From: Jidongwangia harbinensis
GTDB taxonomy: Bacteria > Actinomycetota > Actinomycetes > Mycobacteriales > Micromonosporaceae
Assembly: GCF_020216025.1 (NCBI RefSeq)
Contig: NZ_JAIWNC010000008.1
Coordinates: 1 to 64,000, forward strand
Direction: 5' to 3'
DNA: 64,000 nt
The notes beneath the pieces are model-generated. The model was not told the DNA's origin, ran no database searches, and saw only the letters and a program-made list of their open reading frames with translations. This document shows positions 8,625 to 16,166 of the stretch, one piece after another. Within the stretch, counting starts at the first letter, position 1. The number at the start of each line of letters is the position of its first letter. A program made the translations under genes and the position numbers.

Positions 8625-9341
8625 ATGGCCCCGCCGGTACGCAACGACCCGCGCCAGTACGACGACCTGGCCGGGCAGTGGTGGCGACCGGGCGGCGACT
8701 TCGAACTGCTGCACTGGCTGGCCGCCGCCCGGGCCACCCGGGTGCCGCCCGCCGTCCGCCCGGGCGCGGTGCTGGTGGACGCCGGCTGCGGCGGCGGCCT
8801 GCTCGCGCCGCACATCCGGCACCTGGGCTACCGGCACGTCGGAGTGGACCTGCGGCGGCCCGGCCTGACCCAGTCCGCCGCCCGGGGGGTGCTCCCGGTG
8901 GCCGGCGACGTGAGCGCCCTGCCGCTCGCCGACGGGTGTGCCGACGTGGTGGCGGCCGGCGAGATCCTCGAGCACGTGACCGACCTGCCCGGCACGGTCG
9001 CCGAACTGGCCCGGGTGCTGCGGCCCGGTGGCCTGGTGGTGCTGGACACGGTCAACGACACCGCGCTGGGCCGGTTCGTCACGGTGACCGCCGGCGAGTG
9101 GCTGGGCATCGCGCCGGTGGGCCTGCACGACCCGGCGCTGTTCGTCCGCCCGCGCCGGCTGGCCGCCGAGTTCGCCCGGCACGGTGTCGCGCTGCGGGTC
9201 CGCGGGATCCGTCCGACGATGACGGGGCTGGTGCGCTGGCTGGTGCTGCCGCACGGTGCCACCGCCCGCCGGCCGATGGGACGGATGGTGCCGACGTTCT
9301 CCACGGCGGTGCTCTACCAGGGCGAAGGACGCAAACAGTAA
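8625..9341 (+). CDS. SAM-dependent methyltransferase, UbiG-like
   Basis: A class I methyltransferase of 238 aa. Motif I is VLVDAGCGGGLLAP (about residues 48-61), followed by an acidic motif (HVGVDL), the post-I region ADVVAAGEILEHV, and LARVLRPGGLVVLDTVN, the pattern of UbiG/Coq3-type O- or C-methyltransferases. The ATG at 8625 is 7 nt after CACGCT, so the mRNA may be leaderless. It is the first gene of a three-gene run with the acyl-CoA dehydrogenase (10-bp gap) and the type III polyketide synthase. A role in methylating the polyketide-derived ring is inferred from context; the family alone does not fix the substrate. Confidence 0.85.
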   Translation: MAPPVRNDPRQYDDLAGQWWRPGGDFELLHWLAAARATRVPPAVRPGAVLVDAGCGGGLLAPHIRHLGYRHVGVDLRRPGLTQSAARGVLPVAGDVSALPLADGCADVVAAGEILEHVTDLPGTVAELARVLRPGGLVVLDTVNDTALGRFVTVTAGEWLGIAPVGLHDPALFVRPRRLAAEFARHGVALRVRGIRPTMTGLVRWLVLPHGATARRPMGRMVPTFSTAVLYQGEGRKQ

Positions 9342-9351
9342 GGGGACCCAG

Positions 9352-10506
9352 ATGATCGACGAAGCGAGGCGGCTGGCGCCGCGGTTCGCGGCCCGGGCGG
9401 CCGGCTACGACTCCGACGGCGCCTTTCCGGTGGACGACTTCGCCGATCTGCGGGCGGCCGGCCTGTTCGGGCTGATGGTCCCGGAACGTCTCGGTGGCGC
9501 CGGCGCCGGCTTCGCGGACTACGCCCGGGTGGCGTACGAGCTGGCCCGCGGCAACGGCGCCACCGCACTGATCTTCAACATGCACGCCTCGGTCACCGGC
9601 GCGCTCAGCGGCGTCACCGACGGGCTGGCCGACGCGCTGGGCCTGCCGCCGGAGGCGCTCGCCGCCCGGGACCAGTACCTCAAGGCGGCCGCGAACGGCA
9701 GCTGGTACGCGGTCGCGATGAGCGAGCGCGGCGCCGGCTCCCGGCTGTCCGAGATGACCACCACGTACCGGGCGGTGGACGGCGGCTTCCACCTGACCGG
9801 GGCGAAGACGTTCTGCTCGGGTGCCGGGCACGCGGACGCGTACCTGGTCGCCGCGCGCAGCGACGCCGATCCGGCGCAGGTCTCGCAGTTCCTGGTGCCG
9901 GCCGGCGACGGCCTCCGGGTCGAGCCGACCTGGGACGCGCTCGGCATGCGTGCCACCGGGTCGCACGACCTGCACGTGGACGTCACGGTGCCGGTCGGCG
10001 CCCTGCTCGGCGGCGTCGAGGGACTGGCCCTGGTGGTGGCCCAGCTCGCTCCACACTGGATGGTGGCCAGCTATGCGGCGGTGTACGTCGGGGTGGCCCG
10101 GGCCGCCGTGGACGCCGCCGTGGAGCACGTCACCGCCCGGAAGCTGGGGCACCTGCCGGCCGTCCGCGCCCGGATCGGCCGGGCCGACGCCGCGGTCGCC
10201 GCCGCGCACCTCGCGGTCCTGGAAGCCGCCCGCCGGGTCGACGAGGCCCCCGGCGACGCCGAGACGAACCGGTGGGTGTGGCGGGCCAAGCTGCTGGCCG
10301 GCACGACCGCGGCCGAGGTGTCCGCCTCGATGCTGGAGGCGGCCGGCACGTCCGCGATGCGCCGCGGGCACCCGCTGGAGCGCCTGTACCGGGACGCCCG
10401 GGCCGGCTCGCTGCAACCGGCGACATCGGACGTCTGCGCGGACTGGCTGGGTGTCGAGGCTCTCGGCGGAGATCCGGACTCGGAGGGGTCTGCACCGCGC
10501 TGGTGA
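9352..10506 (+). CDS. Acyl-CoA dehydrogenase family flavoprotein
   Basis: A 384-aa flavin enzyme of the acyl-CoA dehydrogenase superfamily. Visible parts are the N-terminal helical domain (FADLRAAGLFGLMVPERLGG), the middle beta domain (AMSERGAGS and FHLTGAKTFCSGAGHADAYLV) and the C-terminal helical bundle. The usual catalytic Glu of straight-chain dehydrogenases is not obvious, and GAKTFCSGAGHAD resembles the monooxygenase-like branch (DszC/HpaH type), so it could hydroxylate rather than desaturate. The ATG at 9352 has an AAGGGGA ribosome site at 9340-9346 next to the previous stop. It is probably cotranscribed with the methyltransferase and the type III polyketide synthase 42 bp downstream. 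Confidence 0.85.
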   Translation: MIDEARRLAPRFAARAAGYDSDGAFPVDDFADLRAAGLFGLMVPERLGGAGAGFADYARVAYELARGNGATALIFNMHASVTGALSGVTDGLADALGLPPEALAARDQYLKAAANGSWYAVAMSERGAGSRLSEMTTTYRAVDGGFHLTGAKTFCSGAGHADAYLVAARSDADPAQVSQFLVPAGDGLRVEPTWDALGMRATGSHDLHVDVTVPVGALLGGVEGLALVVAQLAPHWMVASYAAVYVGVARAAVDAAVEHVTARKLGHLPAVRARIGRADAAVAAAHLAVLEAARRVDEAPGDAETNRWVWRAKLLAGTTAAEVSASMLEAAGTSAMRRGHPLERLYRDARAGSLQPATSDVCADWLGVEALGGDPDSEGSAPRW

Positions 10507-10548
10507 GGGTATGCAATCCGCGGCGGGGTACGGCCTGGGGAGGCACAT

Positions 10549-11619
10549 GTGAAGAGGACCGCGACCATCGCCGGCATCGGCACCGCACTACCACCGTCGG
10601 CGGTGCAGCAGGACCTGTGGGACGGCTTCTTCGCCGGCCACTACGCGGCGGGGGGCGCGCGCGGGCTGGCCAGGCGGATCTTCGAGAACGCCGGTGTCCG
10701 TACCCGGCAGGCGGTGGTCAGCCCGCTGCTGGAGGACGTGTCGGACTGGTCCACCGAGCGCCGGATGCGCCGCTACCGGGTGGAGGCGATCCCGCTCGGC
10801 AAGGAGGCGGTGGGCCGGGCGCTCACCGACGCCGGGGTCGCGGCCGACGAACTCGGCCTGTTCGCGGTCTGCTCCTGCACCGGGTACGCCACCCCCGGAC
10901 TGGACATCCTGCTGGCCCGGGACATGGGGATGTCGCCCGGCGTGCAGCGGCTGTTCGTCGGGCACATGGGGTGTTACGCGGCGCTGCCGGGGCTGGGCAC
11001 GGTGTCCGACTTCGCGATCGCCCGGGACCGTCCCGCGCTGCTGCTCTGCGCGGAGCTGACCAGCCTGCACCTGCAGCCCGCCGGCACCCGCACGGACATC
11101 CAGCAGATCGTGTCGCACGCGCTGTTCTCGGACGCGGCGGCCGCCGTCGTGGTCACCCCCGGCGACGACCGTCCGGGGTACGCGGTGCGCGAGGTCGCCG
11201 CGGTCACCGACACCACCACCGCCGACCACATGACCTGGGAGATCACCGACCTGGGTTTCCGGATGGGCCTGTCCCCGCAGGTGCCGACGGTGCTGGCGGT
11301 GCACGTCCGGGCGCTGGTGGACGAGTTGCTGGCCCGGCACGGGCTGACCGTCGGCGAGGTGGACGGCTGGGCGGTGCACCCCGGCGGCCCGAAGATTCTC
11401 GACGTGGTGGCGGAGCATCTGGACCTCGGTCCGGACGCGCTCGCCGCCAGCCGGGACGTGCTGGCCACGTACGGAAACTGCTCCTCACCGACGGTGCTGC
11501 TGGTGCTGGACGCGCTCCGCCGGCGGCCGCGGCCACCCCGGCACGTGGTGATGCTGGCCTTCGGTCCGGGGCTTACGCTCTACGCCACGCTCCTGGAAGC
11601 TTCTACGCTGACCGGGTGA
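10549..11619 (+). CDS. Type III polyketide synthase
   Basis: A homodimeric ketosynthase that extends a CoA-linked starter with malonyl-CoA and cyclises the chain. The 356-aa product shows the Cys-His-Asn triad: Cys142 in GHMGCYAALPGL, His277 in WAVHPGGPKILD and Asn310 in YGNCSSPTVLLVLD. The GFGPGLT-type C-terminal loop is AFGPGLTLYATLLEA, and CSCTGYATPGLD is the family pocket motif. These separate it from KAS III (FabH). The GTG at 10549 has GGGGAGG upstream at 10537-10543 with 5 nt spacing; an overlapping ATG is followed at once by a stop. The neighbours suggest a decorated resorcinol, pyrone or quinone. The starter is unknown. Confidence 0.92.
   Translation: MKRTATIAGIGTALPPSAVQQDLWDGFFAGHYAAGGARGLARRIFENAGVRTRQAVVSPLLEDVSDWSTERRMRRYRVEAIPLGKEAVGRALTDAGVAADELGLFAVCSCTGYATPGLDILLARDMGMSPGVQRLFVGHMGCYAALPGLGTVSDFAIARDRPALLLCAELTSLHLQPAGTRTDIQQIVSHALFSDAAAAVVVTPGDDRPGYAVREVAAVTDTTTADHMTWEITDLGFRMGLSPQVPTVLAVHVRALVDELLARHGLTVGEVDGWAVHPGGPKILDVVAEHLDLGPDALAASRDVLATYGNCSSPTVLLVLDALRRRPRPPRHVVMLAFGPGLTLYATLLEASTLTG
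11604..11609 (+). promoter_or_regulatory. -10 box inside the 3' end of the PKS gene
   Basis: TACGCT is followed by 6 nt and the GTG at 11616, so the downstream small gene has its own leaderless promoter within the last codons of the polyketide synthase gene. Confidence 0.55.
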
Positions 11620-12080
11620 TGGGGGACCGGTCGCGCGGCGTGGTGCTGTACGCGGCCACCGGGGTGGTGCTGCTGACCGGCGCGGTGTGGTTCGTGCGTG
11701 CCGCCCCGGACACCGGCGTGGACCCGCGGGTGGCGGCGTGGCGGGCGACCGCCGAGGGACTGTTGCCGGACGAGCCGCGGCAGGCGGTCGCGGACACCAT
11801 GGTGCTGACCGGCGTGACCACCCGGGAACGCACGGCGCCGGTGGACAGCGGGGCGTACACGCTCATCATGGTCTGTGCCGGCACCGGCCGGGTCCGGGTC
11901 CGGCTGAGCGCGGTGAGCAGCGACTCCGGCCGGGCGGTGCGGTGCGCCGACGACCCGGTCCGCGAGCAGCTCGACGACCTGGGCCTGCCCGGCGAGTTCT
12001 TCATGCTGGTGACCAGCGAGCCGGCGGACACGGGGAGCGTGGTGTTCCGCTGGCGGCTGGACCGCGCTCTCGGCCCGTAG
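11616..12080 (+). CDS. Small membrane-anchored protein of unknown function
   Basis: A 154-aa protein with one N-terminal hydrophobic helix (about residues 9-26, GVVLYAATGVVLLTGAVW) and an exported domain of about 125 residues with two Cys (VCAGTG and VRCADD) that may pair. No family is recognised. The GTG at 11616 is chosen because it lies 6 nt after TACGCT; the following ATG at 11619 is the alternative. It overlaps the end of the polyketide synthase gene (stop at 11617-11619), so it could be coupled to the pathway operon as well as transcribed on its own. Confidence 0.72.
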   Translation: MMGDRSRGVVLYAATGVVLLTGAVWFVRAAPDTGVDPRVAAWRATAEGLLPDEPRQAVADTMVLTGVTTRERTAPVDSGAYTLIMVCAGTGRVRVRLSAVSSDSGRAVRCADDPVREQLDDLGLPGEFFMLVTSEPADTGSVVFRWRLDRALGP

Positions 12081-12105
12081 CGCGGACGACGTCGGTGTTC
12101 CGGTG

Positions 12106-12123
12106 CGCCGGCCACGGCCGGCG
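12106..12123. terminator. Hairpin between convergent genes
   Basis: CGCCGGCC and GGCCGGCG form an 8-bp perfect stem with a 2-nt nominal loop in the 65-bp gap between two convergent genes, a likely shared terminator. Confidence 0.6.
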
Positions 12124-12145
12124 GACTCTCGGGACGGTGGGCTGG

Positions 12146-12916
12146 CTACAGCCGGGCGAGGTCGGCGCGGAGGTCCGTCACCGAGGCGAGCCGCGGCACC
12201 TTGCGGACGATCTCCCCGCCCCGGTTGACCAGCACGGCCGCCGCGGTGCCGTCGGGCGTGCCGAGATCGAGGTGGGAGCGGAGTTCGTCGGTGGGGTCGC
12301 GGAGTTGCCGGACGATCTTGCCCTGAGCCTGGGGCGTGGCGCCGGTGGGCGGCACCGTGCCGGGTGACGGACCGGTGGACGAAACGGTCACCACGGCGAT
12401 GTCCCGGCGAACCGCCGCGATGGTGTCCGCCACCAGCCGGGCGCACGCACAACTCTCGGTGAGCAGGACCACGGCGGGCAGATGGCCACGGAGCGCGACC
12501 GGATTGCCGTCCGGTCCGATCAGCTCCAGTGCCGGCAGGGTGTCTCCCTGGTCGTCGGTGGTGCTGACGGCGCGCGGGGTGGCCGGCGACCGGGGCGGTC
12601 CGGGCCAGGCCGAGGCGAACAGACTGGCCACGGTCACCAGGACGGCCAGCGAGATGATCAGCATGGGGGCGCGGAGCCCGGCGGCGGCCAGCCGGCGCAG
12701 TCTGCGGAAGGCGGGCCGGTCGGTGAACTGCTGCCAGCGGGTGCGGTGCTCGGGCAGGTGCAGCTCGGCGCGGATGGCCCGGACCTCGTCGTCCAGCTCG
12801 GAGAGGTCGTCGGGGACGACGATGACGCCCCACTCGTCGGGCAGGTCGGGAAGATCGTCCGGGGAGCCACCATCGTGCGGCCACCCACCGCCGTTGTTGC
12901 TGCGACCGCTCACCAC
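12146..12916 (-). CDS. Single-pass membrane protein with possible thioredoxin-like domain
   Basis: A 256-aa protein with an acidic cytoplasmic N-terminal part (about 1-80, GVIVVPDDLSELDDEVRAI), one transmembrane helix (about 85-105, APMLIISLAVLVTVASLFAS) and an exported C-terminal domain. That domain has the order of a thioredoxin-like fold: LELIGPDGNPVALRG, then PAVVLLTESCACARLVADT with a Cys-x-Cys pair (about residue 154), then strands and helices ending AAAVLVNRGGEIVRKVP. The N-terminal part resembles methylamine-utilisation MauD/TlpA-type redox partners only loosely, so function is not assigned. Tandem GTG codons at 12916 and 12913 follow a GGGAGG site; either may be used. Confidence 0.7.
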   Translation of the reverse strand: MVSGRSNNGGGWPHDGGSPDDLPDLPDEWGVIVVPDDLSELDDEVRAIRAELHLPEHRTRWQQFTDRPAFRRLRRLAAAGLRAPMLIISLAVLVTVASLFASAWPGPPRSPATPRAVSTTDDQGDTLPALELIGPDGNPVALRGHLPAVVLLTESCACARLVADTIAAVRRDIAVVTVSSTGPSPGTVPPTGATPQAQGKIVRQLRDPTDELRSHLDLGTPDGTAAAVLVNRGGEIVRKVPRLASVTDLRADLARL

Positions 12917-13245
12917 TCACCCTCCCCCCGGGCCGACCAGAATGCGCCGAGCGGGGACCCGGCTCTAGCGTCCCGCACCCCGGGCCGGATCGCTAGTAGT
13001 GGGAGGTTCTGGACCCGGGAGATAAGCTTGACCTCGCAAAGACGCCAGGTCCGGAATTTCCGACTCGCTCGCGGTGGCCGTCACGACTCCGTCACTTTCT
13101 GTGATGGAGGCATCTCGCCGCCCGCATGTCAAGCGGTAGAAAGACCTCTCACAGACCCCCTGAGCTGCACTAACAGTCACCGGCACGATGAGACATCGCT
13201 GGCTGAGCGTGTTACTCTAGACACAGCGAAAGGGGTTTCGAACCT
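12917..13245. other. Intergenic region upstream of carD
   Basis: 329 bp between divergent genes. It holds the ribosome site of the minus-strand membrane protein at one end and the carD promoter at the other. No coding frame or strong secondary structure was found in the middle. A lower-GC stretch around 13020-13220 is consistent with promoter DNA. Confidence 0.6.
13213..13218 (+). promoter_or_regulatory. Candidate -10 box of carD
   Basis: TACTCT lies 27 nt before the carD ATG. The predicted leader of about 20 nt contains AAAGGGG at 13229-13235 as a ribosome site. Confidence 0.5.
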
Positions 13246-13731
13246 ATGGTTTTCAGTGTCGGCGAGACCGTTGTTTACCCCCACCACGGGGCCGCACTCA
13301 TCGAGGCAATCGAGACTAGGGTCATCAAGGGCGAGGAAAAGCAGTACCTCGTTCTGCGAGTTGCCCAGGGCGACCTGACGGTCCGGGTGCCCGCTGAGAA
13401 TGCCGAGTTCGTCGGCGTGCGCGAAGTGGTCGGCGAAGAAGGCCTGGGCGAGGTCTTCGACGTCCTCCGCGCTCCGCACACCGAGGAGCCGACCAACTGG
13501 TCGCGGCGTTACAAGGCGAATCTCGAGAAGCTTGCCTCCGGTAACCCGCTCAAGGTTGCCGAAGTCGTTCGTGACCTCTGGCGTCGTGAGCGTGAGCGCG
13601 GTCTTTCGGCGGGGGAGAAGCGCATGCTCGCCAAGGCCCGGGACATTCTTGTCGGCGAGGTGGCCCTCGCGGAGAAGAGCACCAAGGACGAGGCTGAGGT
13701 GCTTCTCGACAAGGTGCTTACCGAGGCCTGA
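13246..13731 (+). CDS. carD: RNA polymerase-binding transcription factor CarD
   Basis: An essential global regulator in mycobacteria that binds the RNA polymerase beta subunit and stabilises open complexes. The 161-aa product has the N-terminal RNAP-interaction Tudor-like domain ([21 protein letters not shown], about residues 3-65) and the helical DNA-binding C-terminal domain. The latter contains [17 protein letters not shown], with the conserved Trp about residue 85 that wedges at the -10 upstream edge. Length and start match the family exactly. It is followed by ispD with a 38-bp gap, the mycobacterial order. Confidence 0.97.
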   Translation: MVFSVGETVVYPHHGAALIEAIETRVIKGEEKQYLVLRVAQGDLTVRVPAENAEFVGVREVVGEEGLGEVFDVLRAPHTEEPTNWSRRYKANLEKLASGNPLKVAEVVRDLWRRERERGLSAGEKRMLAKARDILVGEVALAEKSTKDEAEVLLDKVLTEA

Positions 13732-13769
13732 TCCGTCACCATCCCTCGCACCGTTAACAGGACCGCGAC

Positions 13770-14462
13770 GTGACCGCGCAGCTCAATGCTCGCGGTGACG
13801 TCGCGGTCCTCGTTCCGGCGGCAGGTGCCGGCGTGCGGCTCGGCCCCGGCGGCCCCAAGGCATTGCGGTTGCTGGACGGCGAACCCCTGCTCGTCCACGC
13901 GATCCGTCGGGTGGCCGCGGCGCCGTCGGTCCGGATGATCGTGGTGGCCGCCCCGGCCGCCGAGGTCGACGCGGTCGCCGCCCTCCTCGCTCCGGTCGCC
14001 CCGGTCACCGTGGTGTCCGGCGGCGCCGAGCGGCAGGAGTCGGTGGGCCTCGCACTCGCCGCCGTCCCGGACGACATCCCCATCGCGCTGGTGCACGACG
14101 CGGCGCGGGCGCTGGCACCGCCGGCTCTGATCGAGTCGATCGCCGCGGCGGTCCGCTCCGGCCGGCCGGCGGTGATCCCGGTGCTCCCGGTGGTCGACAC
14201 GATCAAGCAGGTCGGCCCGGGCGACGTCGTGCACGGCACGGTCGACCGGTCGGTCCTGCGCAGCGTGCAGACCCCCCAGGGGTTCCGCCGCGACGTGCTG
14301 GCCGCCGCGCACGCCGGCGCGACGGACCCGCTGACCGACGACGCCGGCCTGGTCGAGAAGGCGGGTGTCGAGGTGACCTGCGTGCCCGGTTCGGACCTGG
14401 CCATGAAGATCACCCGGCCGCTCGACCTGGTGCTGGCCGAGGCGCTCCTCCGCGTACCCTGA
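13770..14462 (+). CDS. ispD: 2-C-methyl-D-erythritol 4-phosphate cytidylyltransferase IspD
   Basis: Third step of the MEP isoprenoid pathway: joins MEP and CTP to give CDP-ME. The 230-aa product shows the nucleotide-binding loop [18 protein letters not shown] (about residues 15-32), [22 protein letters not shown], and the [10 protein letters not shown] and DDAGLVE motifs of the family. The GTG start at 13770 lies 38 bp after carD. The ribosome site is weak. The gene lies 4 bp upstream of ispF, which has its own leaderless promoter in the last codons of ispD. Confidence 0.96.
   Translation: MTAQLNARGDVAVLVPAAGAGVRLGPGGPKALRLLDGEPLLVHAIRRVAAAPSVRMIVVAAPAAEVDAVAALLAPVAPVTVVSGGAERQESVGLALAAVPDDIPIALVHDAARALAPPALIESIAAAVRSGRPAVIPVLPVVDTIKQVGPGDVVHGTVDRSVLRSVQTPQGFRRDVLAAAHAGATDPLTDDAGLVEKAGVEVTCVPGSDLAMKITRPLDLVLAEALLRVP
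14455..14460 (+). promoter_or_regulatory. -10 box of leaderless ispF inside ispD
   Basis: TACCCT ends 6 nt before the ispF GTG at 14467 and overlaps the last codons of ispD. Confidence 0.55.
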
Positions 14463-14466
14463 CGCC

Positions 14467-14946
14467 GTGGTCTTCCCCCGTGTCGGCATCGGCACCGACG
14501 TGCACGCGTTCGACCCCGATGCGGAGTGCTGGGTGGCCGGGCTGCGCTGGCTGGACGGTCCCGGCCTGGCCGGGCACTCCGACGGTGACGTCGCCGCGCA
14601 CGCGGCCTGCGACGCGCTCTTCAACGCGGCCGGGCTCGGCGACCTCGGCAGCAACTTCGGCACCGACCGGCCGGAGTGGGCCGGCGCGTCCGGCGTCGCC
14701 CTGCTCACCGAGGCGACCGCGGTGCTGCGCCGGGCGGACTGGTCGATCGTCAACGTGTCGATCCAGGTGATCGGCAACCGGCCGAAGATCGGCACCCGCC
14801 GCGACGAGGCGCAGAAGGTGCTGTCCGCGGCCGTCGGGGCGCCGGTCACGGTCTCCGGCACCACCACCGACGGGCTCGGCCTGACCGGCCGGGGCGAGGG
14901 CCTGGCCGCGATGGCGGTGGCGCTCGTGGTGCCCGGCGCCGGCTGA
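14467..14946 (+). CDS. ispF: 2-C-methyl-D-erythritol 2,4-cyclodiphosphate synthase IspF
   Basis: Fifth step of the MEP pathway: cyclises CDP-ME 2-phosphate to MEcPP with release of CMP. The 159-aa product has the zinc site D-x-H (GTDVHAF, residues about 7-13), the [26 protein letters not shown] block with the third ligand, and the C-terminal [21 protein letters not shown] signature in two parts. The GTG start follows TACCCT with a 6-nt spacer. In M. tuberculosis cysS follows ispF directly, but here about 18 kb of other genes intervene. Confidence 0.96.
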   Translation: MVFPRVGIGTDVHAFDPDAECWVAGLRWLDGPGLAGHSDGDVAAHAACDALFNAAGLGDLGSNFGTDRPEWAGASGVALLTEATAVLRRADWSIVNVSIQVIGNRPKIGTRRDEAQKVLSAAVGAPVTVSGTTTDGLGLTGRGEGLAAMAVALVVPGAG

Positions 14947-14978
14947 CCCCGCCCACGGCGCGGACCGGTGAGTTCCCC

Positions 14979-14984
14979 TAGGCT
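14979..14984 (+). promoter_or_regulatory. -10 box that selects the second GTG of the TPR gene
   Basis: TAGGCT is followed by 6 nt and the GTG at 14991. An in-frame GTG at 14988 would leave only 3 nt, so the start one codon downstream is favoured. Confidence 0.5.
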
Positions 14985-14990
14985 CGAGTG

Positions 14991-16157
14991 GTGTCGAGCT
15001 CCCCATCCGAATCGGAGACCACCCCCGAGGAGTACCGCCAGCGCGCGCTGCTCTTCGCCGATCTGGGGCGGTACGACGAGGCGGCTTCGGAGATCGCGGC
15101 CGGCCTGGCCGGCGCGCCCGGCGACGCCGCGCTGCTGACCACGCTCGCCCGCATCCACCTGATCGCGGATCAGCCGGCCGAGGCGCTGATCGCGGCGGAG
15201 CGGGCCGGCGCGCTCGCCCCCGAGCAGATCGGCACCCTGGTGGTACGCGCCATGGCGCTCACCGACAGCCGCCGGTTCGGCGACGCCGCCCAGGTCGCCG
15301 CGGAGGTGCTGCGCCGCTGGCCGGACGACGCGTTCGCGCAGCGCACCGGGGCGGCCCTGCTCAGCGAGGCACGCAACGGGCAGGAGGCGCTGAACGCGGC
15401 CTGGAGCGGGGTACGGATCGCGCCCACCGAGGCGGAGGCGCATCTGGTGCTGGCCGTGGTGGCCGCCCGGCTGCGGCTGTTCGACCTCGCGCAGCGGGCC
15501 TACGCCGAGGCGCTTGACCTGGATCCGGCGATCGGCGACGCCCAGCGCGACGTGGGCGTGGTCCGGCTGGAACGGCGGCGCTGGGCGATCGCGCTGGAGG
15601 CGCTGGCCGACCAGGCCACCCTGGACACGTCCCCGCCGCCACCACCGCCGGCCGAGTCGTTCCCGCGGGCGTACCCGGCCCCGGACCGGCCGGAGCCGGC
15701 ACCCGACGCGTACGACCCGACGCTCGGCGCACCCGGGCCGCCGGGGCCGCCGCCGATCGCCCGGCCGTCCGGTCCGGTGCTGGACCCGTCCGCCGACTCC
15801 GCCGACGGCATCCGGCAGGCGGTCCTGTACGGCACCAACGGCGTGCTGGTCGCCGCCCTGCTGACCGCGGTCATGTCCACCGTCAGCTCCGGCGTGTCCC
15901 GGGTCTGGGCGGGCTGCATCGGCGTGGTGATCCTGGTCGCGGTGCTGGTCTGGCTGTCCCGGCGGCTGCTGGAACCGGTGGGCACCGCCTTGTCCCGGCT
16001 GCGGACCCGGGACCGGCGGGTGGCGGTGGCGGCCTACGGCACCTTCACGGCGCCGCTTCTGGTGGTGGGGTACGCCCTGGTCGGCGGCCTGGCACCGCTG
16101 GTGGCGGCGATGGTCGTGGCGGCCGTCGCGGAGCTGCTGGTGATCACTCGCCGCTGA
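14991..16157 (+). CDS. TPR-repeat membrane protein
   Basis: A 388-aa protein whose N-terminal half (about residues 10-200) is built of tetratricopeptide-like helical repeats (YRQRALLFADLGRYDEAASEI, AALLTTLARIHLIADQPAEAL, AEAHLVLAVVAARLRLFDLAQRAYAEAL), a protein-interaction scaffold. A Pro-rich linker follows (about 205-265), then two to four hydrophobic helices in the C-terminal part (AVLYGTNGVLVAALLTAV, AGCIGVVILVAVLVWL, LLVVGYALVGGLAPLVAAM). The TPR part is probably cytoplasmic and membrane-tethered. The partner is unknown. Its stop lies 9 bp from the convergent ROK regulator. Confidence 0.8.
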   Translation: MSSSPSESETTPEEYRQRALLFADLGRYDEAASEIAAGLAGAPGDAALLTTLARIHLIADQPAEALIAAERAGALAPEQIGTLVVRAMALTDSRRFGDAAQVAAEVLRRWPDDAFAQRTGAALLSEARNGQEALNAAWSGVRIAPTEAEAHLVLAVVAARLRLFDLAQRAYAEALDLDPAIGDAQRDVGVVRLERRRWAIALEALADQATLDTSPPPPPPAESFPRAYPAPDRPEPAPDAYDPTLGAPGPPGPPPIARPSGPVLDPSADSADGIRQAVLYGTNGVLVAALLTAVMSTVSSGVSRVWAGCIGVVILVAVLVWLSRRLLEPVGTALSRLRTRDRRVAVAAYGTFTAPLLVVGYALVGGLAPLVAAMVVAAVAELLVITRR

Positions 16158-16166
16158 GGACCGGCC

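Noticed and set aside
10272..12080. 602-codon plus-strand open frame across the polyketide synthase gene
   Set aside because: Only the last 154 codons, after the GTG at 11616, look like a protein with a membrane helix. The upstream part is a shifted shadow of the acyl-CoA dehydrogenase and polyketide synthase genes.
7751..12080. Recent mobile island carrying the PKS cluster
   Set aside because: No integrase, transposase, flanking repeat or tRNA border is visible and base composition is like the surroundings. Insertion is inferred only from gene-order comparison.
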